NCBI GenBank assembly: GCA_015501585.1
Contig: JADNRY010000315.1
Span: forward strand, 1 to 64,000
Source: Rhodocollybia butyracea
Lineage: Eukaryota > Basidiomycota > Agaricomycetes > Agaricales > Omphalotaceae
DNA: 64,000 nt
Direction of reading: 5' to 3'
The notes below the pieces were generated by a model. It saw nothing but the letters and a program-made list of their open reading frames with translations, ran no database searches and was not told where the DNA came from. The position numbers and the translations under genes were made by a program. This document shows positions 10,398 to 23,061 of this stretch, in pieces. Within the stretch, counting starts at the first letter, position 1. The number at the start of each line of letters is the position of its first letter.

Positions 10398-13300
10398 TCC
10401 TCCTGGCTCGTCCAGTACTATCGAAAGCACCAGTCCATGCAGTACTGGTCTCCCCGCTCTCACAACTTCTTTCGTTGAGAGTTGGGTTCAAAAGTATTTG
10501 TTTCTCTCTACTTGCGCTTGTAGATATGATAGAAAATAAGTTTTTACATGTATTTATTACTCGAATGGACAATAACAATAGGCACTTGTTGAAATCTCAC
10601 AAGGAATGCGCTTGTTTCTGGTCACTCAACGTTTCGATGTGATGTCCTGGATATGCCAAGTAGACACCCAAGTTGCTCTGAGCTGTCGCCGAAAAGACTG
10701 TGCTTACTAACTGTAAGTGGATCGTTCTTTGACCACGAACTGCGGTATCACAAGATGGGATGTCCTTCCGTGTTAATTGAAATTTTCGCTCGTGTAACAT
10801 GAGCGAGCCTCTGGTTAACGGTGATCATATTGAGTGTCGAGTCCGAACTTTAACACACCAACGGTATATTGCAAATGCTCGAGAATGCGCTGAATCAAAT
10901 CTTTCCGAGGATCGTATAAACAACGACACGCTAACAGCTGGTTCAATTATCAGTGCCTTCGCAACAGGATATAAATAAATCTGAATAGCGTACTTGAATC
11001 ATACTGGTTCTGGAATTTAATCCCGTACGTCTTCATATGGCCCATATAGTGTGTAATAAATCAGACTTTGAAGTAGTGCTGTTTTGCTTGCATACACGAA
11101 CATCTGTCGCATCCATCGGAATATATCCATATGGCTCATTCCATGAAGTTGTGAATTCACTGTGAATTAACCATGAAAACACTCAGACAGTATTAAGTAT
11201 ATGGCATAGACCAAACTCTGTGAGCCATTACACACAATTAACTTAGGACTAGTACAAGTTAGTGGGTAGTAAGTTGAGTCCATTTAGTGACAGGGAGCGC
11301 TGGCGGGTCACCGGCTGTTACTGGTCACTGATTTTGAAATTTAACTTTCAACCCACACTGGTCGTAGCGCCGCTGGAGGCATGCATCCATGGCACACACC
11401 TGATGCAATGTGTAGACTGTTCCTCAATGGGACCGCGTCGGGTTTCCTTTCCTTTCTGACGTCCAGGGAGTCAGGAATCGGGATTAGGATTATGCTGGCC
11501 CTTGGCCCTGACCTCGGGCCAAAGTTAAGGTAGGTAGGTAGGTAGGTTTTAACCGGCACGGTCCCATTTAGAAACAGCCGGGTTCCACGCTACACATATT
11601 GCGCCTGGGATATGTGCCGCGGGCATCTAACCTCAACGCTGCTGTGTTGAGAGGCTGGTTCCTCCGGACGCACAACGCTGATGTTAGACACGATAAAGAG
11701 ATGTCACTATAGAAGTGAACTGAGGCGCTCTACTAATATAAGGGCCGTGGGGGCTAACGACATTCGGCTGTTTGCATCATTAATCGTCAAGATACAGTGC
11801 ACCAGTCTACCATATGGTCTTCACAGGGACACTTAATCCAATGGCCCAGCATCCATTTCTTCACTTAGCAACCTTTGCAAGGACAACACAAACTTTTCAC
11901 TAACTTTATCATTAGATGGGTTGGGTGCAGTGAATGATTTGAGTCGGTCTCGGTCACATATTCAGAAAGGAATGATATGGAACGTTTCCGTGTGATGCTA
12001 ACGGTTACTGGAGATGTTTATACAATATTTCCAAACTTTTTGGAAGTCCCATATCGTTGTAGAAGCTATTGATTACAGCCGACGATGCATGTGCAATGTT
12101 GACACGCAGTGAAAAGAAAGGGGCTAGTCCATTGGCGTCGACTACTACTTCCACATCGTCTAAGCCTGCGAAAAAATACTGCCTAAGGTCACATATTGGC
12201 CTTTACGAGTCTATCTGTGCTATACCGAGTCCACATTTCACCATTTTCGAGCCCTTTTTCTCGTTAATGAGGTTTAGGCGCTCAAGGGATGATGGTGGTA
12301 GGAGAGCGACCAAGTTCTTGTGTAGAGAGAGGCTAGCCATTACTAGAATGTCTCAAACACAATTCAACATATCAAATAGGTTTAAGTAGCTGTTAGGGGA
12401 ATGGCCAAGCCACCTCATTCAACATTGTGCCAAGCTTGTGACAGTGAGCTGCAGGTTATCAAACTAACAATAATTACAGTATCTAATGTTGCGTCTTCTA
12501 GTTTAAATTTTTACACAAAATCCTGATCCCGATTTCCGACCCTCTGGGCCAGGTGCAAGGGTCGGGGCCAAGTTGGGGCGGCCCAGGTAAGTGACCCCTG
12601 AGTCACTAATTCCAGTCCTCCCTGTCACTAATATAATGGACTCATTGAAGCACCCAGTGACCTGTAGTAGGATGTGAATCAAACGGTCGAGCTTTGTAAT
12701 TACATGCAATCAACATGCAATGGCTAGCAGTTTGGCTTATGTGTACTATGTACTTAATACTGTTTGGATGTTTTCATGTTTGATTGACAATGAATTCACA
12801 ACTTCACGGAATGAGCGGTATAGACTCTATCCCGATAGATGCAACAAATGTTCACGTATGCAAGCAAAATGACACTACTTCAAAATTTGATTTATTACAC
12901 ACTATATGGGCCATATCTTCACTACGTACCTCGTTACACTTTCTAAATTGCTCGAATCCAATAACTCAGCCTACGAATACACGAAAACAGTTGTCTGTAT
13001 CGCGAAATCTCGTAGCCGCTCGAAAGACAAACCGGTGTTCCTCGCTTGTCAAGTCATACTCATCGCCAGTGACACCTATACAGAAACGTATATCAGAACA
13101 TAGCTCGGTTGGCTGCAATTACGCAATGCTTGGTGTGACGACTTGGGCAGTACCCTGAGTCGCATAATGCTGTAGATTGGATGTGTACGTTCACCAACCT
13201 AATCCGAAGTCGCATTTGACGCATACCATCGTCGTAGATGTCTTCGAGCTTCTAGTCACCGGAGATCCTTCTACCCTGGTCATCGAATTCCAACTGCTGC

Positions 13301-13961
13301 TCGTTGATTCAAGCACCTCCAGCTAGCTCCAGCCTCGTCCTATAGAAAGAGCGTATGACGAGTATTCTTTTGTTCAACCCGAATTCGATTCAAGAATTAT
13401 CATGTAATTCTGTAAAATATACAGCAATTGCACAGCCTTGAACTTGGAATCAGCAATCCGACAACAATCCGAGTCTTCTCCGATTCAACGAAGCAAGTAA
13501 TGAATCATCCCACCTATAACTATTACTAAGCCCTTCGTTTGAACATCCAATTTGACTGCCAGCTTTCCCATTGAGATTTCGCACTAAAGCCGCTCAGCAG
13601 TGGAATTAATACACAAGGACATTCTGAATGTCAAAATCATCAATAGCTTCTCGCAGAACAAGCGTCTGCCGTAGAGATTTTGAGCTGGTATACGCTACTT
13701 TCTACACAGTATTCTATGTTCATTTCCCAAAGAAACTCAAGGTCAACGCACCGTAATTCGATGCTCTCCGTTGCCCTCTTTTGTGATGACAAAATAGACG
13801 ACTGAGGATTTTCCAATGAACGGGCCAAGTTTCGGAGGCCCGCAGCGTTGTGGAGCTGATGCATGATTCGTGAATACTGTCTCTACAAAGTATAATGAAA
13901 CAGCGGAAAGCCAAACGGACACAAACAGCTGCAGCTTATCAGCGCTTGGAAAGATATAATA
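10398..13961. other. Long intergenic region between hydrophobin units
   Basis: No supported gene. 10,560-11,040 is the repeated downstream block (also after the genes at 14046, 17787, 21041, 24177 and inverted near 47.8-48.3 kb). 11,040-12,780 is unique within the window and holds a GGTA simple repeat at 11,529-11,548. 12,900-13,330 is another block shared with 15,880-16,380, 19,200-19,560 and 25,800-26,150, ending in the CACCGGAGATCC...GGTCATCGAATTCC landmark used to map the inversion. 13,400-13,960 is the upstream block of the next gene. Confidence 0.55.
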
Positions 13962-13967
13962 TATAAA
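13962..13967 (+). promoter_or_regulatory. TATA box of the 14046 gene
   Basis: TATAAA followed by GGCTGGTCC, 84 bp before the ATG; an extra TATAAT lies just upstream. Confidence 0.65.
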
Positions 13968-14045
13968 GGCTGGTCCAAAATCTGCTTCATTTCCTCAGTC
14001 GAACAGCCAGCCGTAGTAGTTCAAGCACTTTCACCCACACTCATT

Positions 14046-15224
14046 ATGCAGTTGAAACTTACTTTAGTCACCGCCGCTCTCGTTACCCTTACGGTGGCTA
14101 TCCCGGCTCGCCGCCCACAGGCCCCAGCCCCAGCCCCAGATCCTAGCTTCCCTCTCCCCGGTTTACCCGCCTTCAATGGGCTTCTTCCCCGAAAAGCTCC
14201 TGTTCCCGCCCCCGCCCCTGCCCCTGCCCCAGCACCCGCTCCCGCCTCGGGTCTCGGTGGTCTCGGTGGGCTCCTAGCTGGGATCCCAGATGGTCTCCCC
14301 GCCCTCGGTGGGATCATTCCCCGAAAACCTGCCGCTCCTGCAAAATCTCCCGCCCCTACTCCCCCCGCTGGCTCTACTTTGCCAGCCATCCCAGCTCTCC
14401 CAGCTCTCCCAGCTCTCCCTAAGCTCCCTATCCCCGCGCTGCCTGCGGCCCCCAGGCTGCCTACAATCTCTGTTCGTCAGAAAGCTCCCGCTCCTGCCCC
14501 AGCCCCAGCCCCCGCCCCAGATATCGATGAGCTCAATGGGCTCGTAGATGGTCTCTACCTCGTAGATAGTCTCGACCTCGGTGGTCTCCTTCGCCGAAAA
14601 GCTCCTGCTCCCGCCAAAGTTCCATCTCCCGCCCCTGCCCCCGCCCCAGCACCAGGTATCCCCGGTCTCTCCAGTATTCCTGGTCTTCCTGAAATCACTG
14701 AGGTCCTACCTGAGATCCCTGCTATCCCTGGGATATCCGGGCTCGCTCGCCGGGCTGCTCCTGCTCCTGCCGCTCCTGCCGCTCCTTCCGGCCCTATCCC
14801 TGCTCTCCCTGCTCTCCCTGTTCTCCCTGCTCTTCCTACTATCCCTAAGGGTGTTCTCCCCACGTTGCCTAAGATCTCTCTTCGTCAGGACACCAATACC
14901 TTTACCTGTTCCACTGATACCATTCCCCTGTGCTGCGCCAACAGCACCGTAACTGACCTTGGCACTCACGGCAAGGACTGTAACATTCTTTTTCCTGAAG
15001 ATAGTTGGTAAGCTATCCCATTCTGCTGTTACTTGTCGAGCTTTCGCCTCATTGTTGTCTTCATAGCGATACTCCAAACCAGGCCTTGTGTTGTAAACTT
15101 ATTGGTGAACTTGCAGGATATTTTTAATCTTTGGAATTCTTTACTGACTGAAGTTTTAGGAGTAGATGCCTCTTTCGGCGTCGGGTGCGATACTGCCACT
15201 CTTTCGGCCCCGTCCGACGATTAG
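14046..15224 (+). CDS. Spacer-type hydrophobin-like protein (354 aa, 3 exons)
   Basis: Exons 14046-15007, 15067-15104 and 15160-15224 give 1065 nt. The signal peptide is nearly identical to that of the 9138 gene. The spacer has Ala-Pro runs and blocks such as GLGGLGGLLAGIPDGLPALG and IDELNGLVDGLYLVDSLDLG, separated by PRK, RRK and RR. The eight-Cys module is C-x7-CC-x14-C-x8-C-x7-CC-x12-C with the same split-Cys5 intron. No frameshift is visible. It is one of the tandem copies; the acidic/leucine blocks differ from its neighbours while the ends are conserved, so the spacer evolves faster than signal peptide and domain. Confidence 0.85.
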
Positions 15225-17703
15225 TGCTCCTGGCTTTCCCACTACTTTCGAAAGCACCAGTTCATGCGGTACTGGTATCCCCGCTCTCACAACTTCTTTC
15301 GTTGAGAGTTGGGTTCAAAAGTATTTGTTTCTGTCTACTTGCGCTTGTAGATAAAATAGAAAATAAGTTTTTACATGTCTTTGTTACGCGAATGGACAAT
15401 AATGATTGTACTTGTTGAAATCTCACAAGGAAGGCGCAGTGCCTCGATGTGCTTGTTTCAGGTCTGATGTCCTGGTCCTGGATATACGGAGACACGTAAG
15501 TTCCTCTGAGCTTTCGCCAAAAAGATTGTGCTTACTTCTTCTTTACTAGCTGAAAGTGGATCGTTCTTTGACCACGAATTGCGGTATTAAAAGATGGGAT
15601 GTCCTTCAACGACGAAGTGAAAATATTCTCTCGTGTAACATGAGCGAGCCTCTTATATTGAGCATCGAGTCCGAGGGAGTCGAGGTCGAGAGATGATCTT
15701 TAACACACAAACGATCTATTGCAAATGCTCGAGTATTCGCGAACCAGATATTTCCAAGGATCGTATAAAAGACACGCTAACAGCTGGTTCAAGTATCAGT
15801 GCCTTCGCAACAGGATAAATCTGAATAGCGTACTTGAATCATACTTGTTCTGGAATTCAATCCGTACGTCTTCACTCCCAACCTCGTTACACTTTCTAAA
15901 TTGCTTGAATCCAATAACTCAGCCTACGAATACACGAAAACAATGGTCCGAGTCGTAACGCGTGGGCGTGAACCCTTGTAGTTTTCCCCACTTGGAAGAG
16001 AAACTGACGGTCCTGGCCAGCCTCCGAATACACGAAAACAATGGTTTGTATCGCGAAATCTCGTAGCCACTCGAAAGACAAACCGGTGGTCCTCGCTTGT
16101 CGAGTCATACTCATCACCAGTGACGCCTATACAGGAACATATCTCAGAACATGGTTCGGTTGACTGTCATTATGGAATGCTTGGTACGTACGTGTGACGA
16201 CTTGTGTAGTACGCTGAGTCGCATACCAACTTAACCAAGATGCTGTAGATTGAATGTGTGTGTGATGTCTCCAACCTAAGCCGAAGGCGCATTCGAAACA
16301 AACCATCGCCTAGGAGAGATCCCTCTATCCTGGTCATCGAATTCCAAGTTTACTCGTCGATTCAAGCGATTCCAGCTTTGTCCTACAGGAAGAGTGTATT
16401 ACTATGACGAGTGTTCCTTTCTTCAACCCGAATTCGATTCCAGGTTTATCTGTCCCCAACAAACGATAAGCGACATGGGCAAAGCTCCTCCCATCCGCAG
16501 CACCTAACACTCGAATTTGTATATTCCAAAAGAAATATTCAAACCAGCGTATTACATGCAGCGGACGCGACTCACCCACCAGCAGCCATTTGGTAGGCAC
16601 TCAGTCTCATCGCGATCTCTGGGCCTGCACGTGCACCTCCAACCCAGTCGTCCCCAAGCCGCATTTGAATATTTAAATACTGAACTCGAGTTTTTCTCTG
16701 AGCTCTGTCATTCGAGAGAGCTTCTGTGACGACAATTATCTGCCGATGTTTTTCGAAAGCTACAAGACCTAATAGGTTCCCAGAGACCAACAACCACCAT
16801 GTTTGTGGAATCTGCAAGATCGTGCTTCCGGGAGATTACCGTCCGACAAAGATACGTGTACGACCAACGAGGAGCTGGAGAGTAAGAACGGTCTTCTCGA
16901 CCAGTTTTATAGCCTGCAAACAAATAGGAAGTGCAGAAAACATAGCCTAGCTAGTCTTTTGAGAGAGAATACTCGTTCTAGAGAAAACAAGCACAGGCAG
17001 CCACCGGCCCGTGACTTGGCCCAACTTGGTCTGATCCGGATTCCAAAGCCGCGTTCTAGAACTTTTCACCACGCGCGCACATGATCCTCAGGCTTGCGAC
17101 ATGTCCGCCGCCGTACACACCACAACTCTCTCGAAGGTTGGATACTCTTAATCCCGTGAAATATACAGCAATTATACAGCTTGGATTCCTTGTTGGGATT
17201 GAAATTAGCAGTCCGAGTCTTCTCCGATCAACGAAACAAGCCATTAATCAATTCATTGTAAGTCCTTCGTTTGAACTGTCCAATTTGACTGCCAAGCTTG
17301 CCCATTGTCGCACTAAAGCCACTTCGAAGCAATGGAATTAATGCACCAGGACATTCGTAATGTCAGAGCATCAATAGTAGCTTCGCGCAGAAGACGCGTT
17401 TTCGGGACAGATTTTGGGCTGGCAAGCTCATCGACTTTTCGAAAACCTTTCCGGGTTTGGTTTAGACGCTACATTCTACACATGAGTCTATGCTCATTTC
17501 CCAACAACTGCACCGTAATTCGATTCGATATGTGCTTGCTCTCTTTGTGATGGCAAAATAGATGGCCGAGTTTTCGAATGAACGGACTACGATTCGGTGT
17601 TGTGGAACTGATGCATGAATGGTGAATAGTGTCCCCACAAAGTCTAATGAAACAGCGGAAAGCCGAACGCACATGCAAACAGCTTATCAGCGCTTGGAAT
17701 GGG
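15225..17703. other. Intergenic region with duplicated blocks
   Basis: No supported gene. 15,400-15,850 repeats the downstream block of the PAP genes, 15,880-16,380 the shared GGTCATCGAATTCC block, 16,380-17,110 a dispersed block annotated separately, and 17,140-17,703 the upstream block of the next gene. Confidence 0.5.
16380..17110 (+). repeat. Dispersed block R, copy 1
   Basis: Landmarks in order: TCCTACAGGAAGAGTG, CAACCCGAATTCGATTCCAG, CTCGAATTTGTATATTCCA, ATTACATGCAGC, TTTTCGAAAGC, CGACCAGTTTTATAGCCTGC. The same order occurs at 19,555-20,230 (+) and, inverted, at 38,480-39,300, 45,740-46,100, 46,690-47,350 and 49,950-50,600. It contains no convincing gene. Confidence 0.6.
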
Positions 17704-17709
17704 TATAAA
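17704..17709 (+). promoter_or_regulatory. TATA box of the 17787 copy
   Basis: TATAAA followed by GGCTCATCC, 83 bp before the ATG. Confidence 0.6.
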
Positions 17710-17786
17710 GGCTCATCCAAAATCTGCTTCATTTTCTAACTCGAATATTAACCGTAGTCGTTCAAGTACCTTCACCCACACTCATT

Positions 17787-18560
17787 ATGCAATTGAAACT
17801 TTCTTTAGTCATCGCCGCTCTCGTTGCCCTTACGGTCGCTATCCCAACTCGCCGTCCACATATCCCAGCCCCAGTCCCGATCTCGGCTCCTGCTCCAGCC
17901 CCAGCCCCCGCTCCAGCTCCAGCTCCAGCTCCGCCCCGGCACCAGGCCTCCCTCTTCCAGGCCTCCCTTTCCCCGTTTTCCCGGGCCTCAGTGGGCTCTT
18001 TCCCCGACAAGCTTCAGCCCCAGCCCCTCCCGCCCCTGGTTCCGGTGGGCTCATACCTGGGTGCCTCTCCCTCTCCCTGCTATCCCTGGGCTATCCGGGG
18101 CTGCTCCTGCTCCTGCCGCTCCGGCCAGCCCTATCCCTGCTGCCCCTGCTCTTCCTGCTATCCCTGCTATCCCTACTATCCCTAAGGGCACTGTCCCCAC
18201 GTTGCCTAAGATCACTCTTCGTCAGGTCACCGATACCCTTACCTGTTCCACTGATACCATTCCCCTGTGCTGTGCCAACAGCACCGTAACTGACCTTGGC
18301 ACTCACGGCAAGCACTGTAACATTCTTTTTCCTGAAGATAGTTGGTAAGTTATCCCATTCTGCTGTTACTTGCCGAGCTTTCGCCTCATCGTTGTCTTCA
18401 TAGCGATACTCCAAACCAGGCCTTGTGTTGTAAACTTATTGGTGAACTTGCAGGATATTTATAATCTTTGGAATTCTTTACTGACTGAAGTTTCAGGAGT
18501 AGGTGCCTCTTTCGGCGTCGGTGCGATACTGCCACCCCTTCGGTCCAGGATGACGCTTAG
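17787..18560 (+). pseudogene. Spacer-type hydrophobin copy with three 1-nt deletions
   Basis: Signal peptide, Ala-Pro spacer, eight-Cys module and both intron positions (exons 17787-18344, 18404-18441, 18497-18560) are recognisable, but the parts lie in different frames. A base is missing near 17935, where GCTCCAGCCCCGG is expected and GCTCCGCCCCGG is seen. Another G is missing near 18060 (CCTGGGTGCC). A third G is missing in exon 3 near 18520: siblings read GGCGTCGGGTGCGAT, here GGCGTCGGTGCGAT, which puts Cys8 out of frame. Each part, read in its own frame, matches the siblings closely. It is either a young pseudogene or an intact gene with assembly errors; the spacer is also shorter than in the siblings. 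Confidence 0.75.
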
Positions 18561-20950
18561 TCCTCCTGGCTTTTCCACCACTATCGAAAGCACCAGTCCA
18601 TGTGGTACTGGTCTCCCCTCTGTCATAACTTCTTTCGCTGAGAGTTGGGTTTAAAAGTATTTGTTTTCGTCTAGTTGCGCTTGTAGATAGAATAGAAAAT
18701 AAATGTTTTCATGTGTTTGTTACAATAACGACCGATACTCATTGAAATCTCACAAGGAATGTGCTGGGCCTCGATGTGCTTGTTTCGAGTCACTCAACGC
18801 TCTGATGTGATGTCCTGGATATACCACTAAGTTCCTCGAGCTGTCGCCGAAAAGATCCTGCTTAGCTTAGTTTACTAACTGGAAGTGGATCATTCTTTGA
18901 TCACGAACTGCGGTATTACAAGATGTCCTTCCGTATCGTTTGCGCTCGTGTAACATGGACGAGCCTTTTGTTGACGGTGATCATATTGAGCGTCGAGTCG
19001 AGAGATGGACTTTGGCACACAACCTCCTGAGCCCGTATATTGCAAATGAGCAAACCCAATATATACATGATCAAGCCAAGGATCGTATAAACGACGACAC
19101 ACAGCGACACACTAACAGCTGGTTCAAGTATCAGTGTCTTTGCTACAAGATACAGAAATTAGAAAAGCGTACTTGAATCATACTTGTTCTCGAATTTAAT
19201 CCCGTACCTCTTCTCCGTACCTCTTTACGCTTTCTAAATTGCTTGAATCCAACAAACCAGCCTAGGAATACACGAAAACAATAGTCCGAATCGTGGCGCG
19301 TGAACGTCGAACGTTCTGAACTCTTGTAGTTTTTCCCACTTGAAAGAGAAACTGGCGATCCTGGCTTGTCGAGTCATAATCATCGCCAGTGACGCCTATA
19401 CAGCAACATATTGTAGATTGGATGTGTACGTGGTCGCATCTGAGACAAACCATTGCCGTAGGAGTCTTCCAAGCTTCTCGTCACCGGAGATCCTTCTACC
19501 CTGCATCGAATTCCAACTGTTGAGCTCGTTGATTCAAGGCGCCTCCAGCTTCGTCCTACAGCAAGAACATATGACGAGTATTCCTTCCTTCAACCCGAAT
19601 TCAATTCCAGATTTACTTGTCCCTGAATAACGGTAAGTGACATCCCATTCGCAACACATAATACTCGAATTTGTATATTCCAGAAAGAAAAGAAATACTC
19701 AAATCGGCGTATTACATGCAGCAAACGCGATTCGCCCACCAGCAGCGCTGCGGCAGGCACTCAGTGTCATCCCTGTAGCTCCAGCCTAGTCCCCAAGCCG
19801 CGTCGGGATCTGAATATTGAACTCAGGTTTTCTCTGAGCTCCGTCGTTCGGGGGAGGTTCATCTGTGGCGACAATTATCCGCTGACGCTTTGGAAAGCAA
19901 CAAGACCTAATAGGTTCCAAGAGACCGATACAACCACCATCTTTCTGGAATCCGCAAGATCGTGCTTCTGGGAGATTATTACAGTCCGACAAAGATACTT
20001 GTACGACTAGAGAGGAGCTGGATAATAAGAATAGTCTTCTCGACCAGTTTTATAGCCTGCAAACAAGTAGAAAGTGGAGAAAACAAGCACACTGCTAGCG
20101 ACCACAGAAATTCTCAAAAACAAGCTCGTGACTTGGCCAGGCTGGTCCGGATTACAAAGCAGCGCTCTAGAACTTTCCACCAAACAGGCTCGCGACATGT
20201 CCGCCGCCGTACGCAGTACAACTTCGAGTTGGATAGCATCGTTCGGATGCGATCTGTGGTAGGAAGGCGAGGCTGGCCCCGGCGTCGAATAATGATAATA
20301 ATCTTGCCTCAATCGGTTACGCGTGTGGGAGTTGGGGACAACTTAGGATTGTTTGGCTACTACTGCTAGCTACTGCTTCATCGGAATAACCCCCCTCAGC
20401 CCGCCTATAAACCAACCTGGGAACGATACACTGATATCAATACAACTTTTATAGCCCACGTTGTTGTCTAAGATGTGTCATGAGTTCGTTCTTTGTGTTG
20501 AATTTGACTGCCAAGCTTTCCATTGAGATTTCGCACTAAAGCCACTCAGCAATGGAATCAATGCACCAGGACATTCGTAATGTCAAGGACTGTCAGAAGC
20601 ATCAATAGTAGTTTCGCGCAGAAGAAGCGTTTTCGGGGCAGATTTTGGGCTGGCAAGCTCATCGACTTTTCGAAAATGCTTCCGGGTTTAATTTAGACGC
20701 CACATTCTCCACAGGAGTCTATGCGCATTTCCCAAACAAACTGCACCGTAATTCGATATGTGCTTGCTCTCTTTGTGATGGCAAAATAGATGGCTGAGTT
20801 CTTTCGAATGAACGGACCACGATTCGGAGGCCCGCAGTGTTGTGGAACTGATGCATGAATGGTGAATATTAATACTAGTGTCCCCACAAAGTCTAATGAA
20901 ACAGCGGAAAGCCGAACGCACACAAACAGCTTATCAGCGCTTGGAATGGG
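18561..20950. other. Intergenic region with duplicated blocks
   Basis: No supported gene. Downstream block at 18,720-19,170, shared block at 19,200-19,555, dispersed block R at 19,555-20,230, and upstream block of the next gene from about 20,490. Confidence 0.5.
19555..20230 (+). repeat. Dispersed block R, copy 2
   Basis: Same landmark order and orientation as 16,380-17,110, diverged and with small indels. It lies between the same kinds of flanking blocks, so it was copied as part of a hydrophobin unit. Confidence 0.6.
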
Positions 20951-20956
20951 TATAAA
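20951..20956 (+). promoter_or_regulatory. TATA box of the 21041 gene
   Basis: TATAAA 90 bp before the ATG. An 8-bp insertion separates it from the usual GGCTCATCC tail. Confidence 0.6.
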
Positions 20957-21040
20957 GCTTAAAGGCTCATCCAAAATCTGCTTCATTTCCTAACCCGAAT
21001 ATTAACCGTAGTCGTTCACGTACCTTCACCCACACTCGTT

Positions 21041-21954
21041 ATGCAGTTGAAACTTACTTTAGTCACCGCCGCTCTCTTTACCCTTACGGTCGCGATCCCA
21101 ACTCACCGTCGACATGCCCCCGCCCCAGCTCCAGCTCCAGCTCCAGCCCCGGCACCAGGTCTCCCTCTTCCAGGCCTCCCTCTCCCTGGTTTCTCCGGCT
21201 TCACTGGGCTCCTTCCCCGAAAAGCTCCTGCTCCCGCAAAAGCTCCAGCCCCGGCCTCAGCCCCTGCCCCTGCCCCAGCACCTGCCCCGGGTCTCCCTGA
21301 CATCGGTGGGTCCCTCGCCCCTCTCCCCGGTCTCCCTCTCGTCGGTGGGCTCCTTCCCCGAAAAGCAAAAGCTCCTGCCCCTGCCCCAGCCCCAGCCCCT
21401 GCCCCAGTCCCCGGGCCCGCCTCGGGTCTCCCTATCATCAGTGGGCTCCTGTCTGGGCTCCCTCTCGGTGATGGGCTCCTGCCTCGAAAAGTTCCCGCTG
21501 CCGTCCCCGCTCCCCCCGCTGGCCCTGCTCTGCCAGCCTTCCCTGCTCTCCCCGCTCTCCCCGCTCTCCCCGCTCTCCCTATCCCCACGCTGCCTAAGCT
21601 CTCCACTATCTCCCTTCGTCAGGCCACCGATACCTTTACCTGTTCCACTGATACCATTCCCCTATGCTGCGCCCAGACCATCGTAACTGACCTCAGCGCT
21701 CGAGGCCAGAGCTGCAACATTCTTTCTGGTAATTTTACTTGGTAAGTTATCGCATTCTGCTGTTACTTGTTGAGCTTTCGCCTCATTGTTGTCTTCATAG
21801 CGATACTCCAAACGAACCCTTGTGTTGTAAATTTGCCAGTGAGCTTGAAGGATGTTTATGATTTTTGGAATTCTTTACTGACTGAAATTCCGTAGGTGCC
21901 TCTACCGGTGTTGCGTGCGTTGTTGCCACTCCTTCGACCCTGGACGACGCTTAG
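21041..21954 (+). CDS. Spacer-type hydrophobin-like protein (265 aa, 3 exons)
   Basis: Exons 21041-21741, 21801-21838 and 21896-21954 give 798 nt. The signal peptide is followed by a spacer with four blocks: GLPLPGFSGFTGLLPRK, LPDIGGSLAPLPG...LLPRK, LPIISGLLSGLPLGDGLLPRK and a Pro/Ala/Leu tail, the first three ending in LLPRK and followed by Ala-Pro runs. The module is C-x7-CC-x14-C-x8-C-x7-CC-x10-C. Intron 1 splits Cys5 (TG|C); intron 2 is phase 1 with donor GTGAGC. No frame damage is visible. Confidence 0.85.
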
Positions 21955-22673
21955 TCCTCCTGGCTTTTCCACTACTATCGAAAGTACCAGTTCATGCGGT
22001 ACTGGTCTCCCCGCTCTCCCAACTTCTTTCGTTGAGAGTTGGGTTTTGTTTCTGTCTACTTGCGCTTGTAGATAAAATAGAAAATACATTTTTTCATGTG
22101 TTTGTTACTCGAATGGACAATAACGATTGGCACTTGTTGAAATCTCACAAGGAAGGCGCAGTGCCTGTTTCGGGTCTGATGTCCTGGTCCTGGAGATACG
22201 GAGTAGACACCTAAGTTCCTCTGAGCTTTCGCCGAAAAGATTGTGCTTACTTTTTTTTACTAGCTGAAAGTGGATCGTTCTTTGACTACGAACTGCGGTT
22301 TTACAAGATGGGATGTCCTTCCGTGTGGGATTAGAAACTTGCTCTCGTGTAACATGAGCAGCCTCTTGTTAACGGTGATCATATTGAGCGTCGCGTCCGA
22401 GAGAGTCAATGTCGTGAGATGGACTTTAACACACAAACGGTATATTGCAAATGCTCGAGAATGCGTGAACCAAATATTTCCAAGAATTGTATAAACGACG
22501 ACACCAAGACGACACACTAAGAGCTAGTTCAAGTATCAGCACCTTTGCAACAGGATGTAGAGAATATCAACTAACCATAGCTGAACAGACTCGAAGCACT
22601 GCAGTCTGGCTTGCAGTGATTGGGGTGATGAAAGCGTTTGTAAGGCGCGATCTGTGCCATTCCCTACTAATCC
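21955..22673. other. Downstream block of the 21041 gene
   Basis: No gene. The sequence is the repeated downstream block, similar to 10,400-11,000 and 15,225-15,830. Confidence 0.5.
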
Positions 22674-23061
22674 CCATTCTCTCCATCTTCCGAGCCCTCC
22701 TGTACTTCCAGTTCTCGGTATGCCTCATATCCCTCGCGGGCTCCTAGATAAATTTCTGCCAGTGGTTGTGCTACACCAGTAGTTTCGTGGGTCTAGGTTA
22801 TGTTGTTGCCGGCACGGGTTGCACTTGCCACTGCGTCCCAGAACTAATAAGCTATTTTATTTTGATGCACCCGTTAGACCCCTACACTCATTATGTTTCT
22901 GATAGCCCTGCAACTGAAGCGCTCTGCTGCTTGAACCTTGGTAATATAAACAAGATTTGTGATCTATGACCCCAGTGATACTGACTGCAACTATGTAACT
23001 CTGCACCTGACTCTGCAGCTGACTCTGTCGGTGGTCCCTGTGATCCCGCTACCTCCGTATG
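22674..23061 (+). pseudogene. 5'-truncated copy of the Pro-His hydrophobin (7475 gene)
   Basis: From CCCATTCTCTCC on, the sequence follows the 7475 gene: CTTCCAGTTCTCGG, AGTTTCGTGGG, the exon 2 remnant CTGAAGCGCTCTGCTGC, donor GTAATATAAACAAGATT and an exon 3 remnant ending CCGTATGA. The start codon, signal peptide, Pro-His repeat and the first cysteines are missing, and stops interrupt the frame (for example TAG at 22745). The distance from its end to the ATG of the 24177 gene (1115 bp) mimics the 7475-9138 pair (1136 bp), so the two genes were copied together. Confidence 0.8.

Noticed and set aside
12069..12389. A small gene in the long intergenic region
   Set aside because: Open by chance as far as I can tell; there is no domain, conserved copy or promoter.
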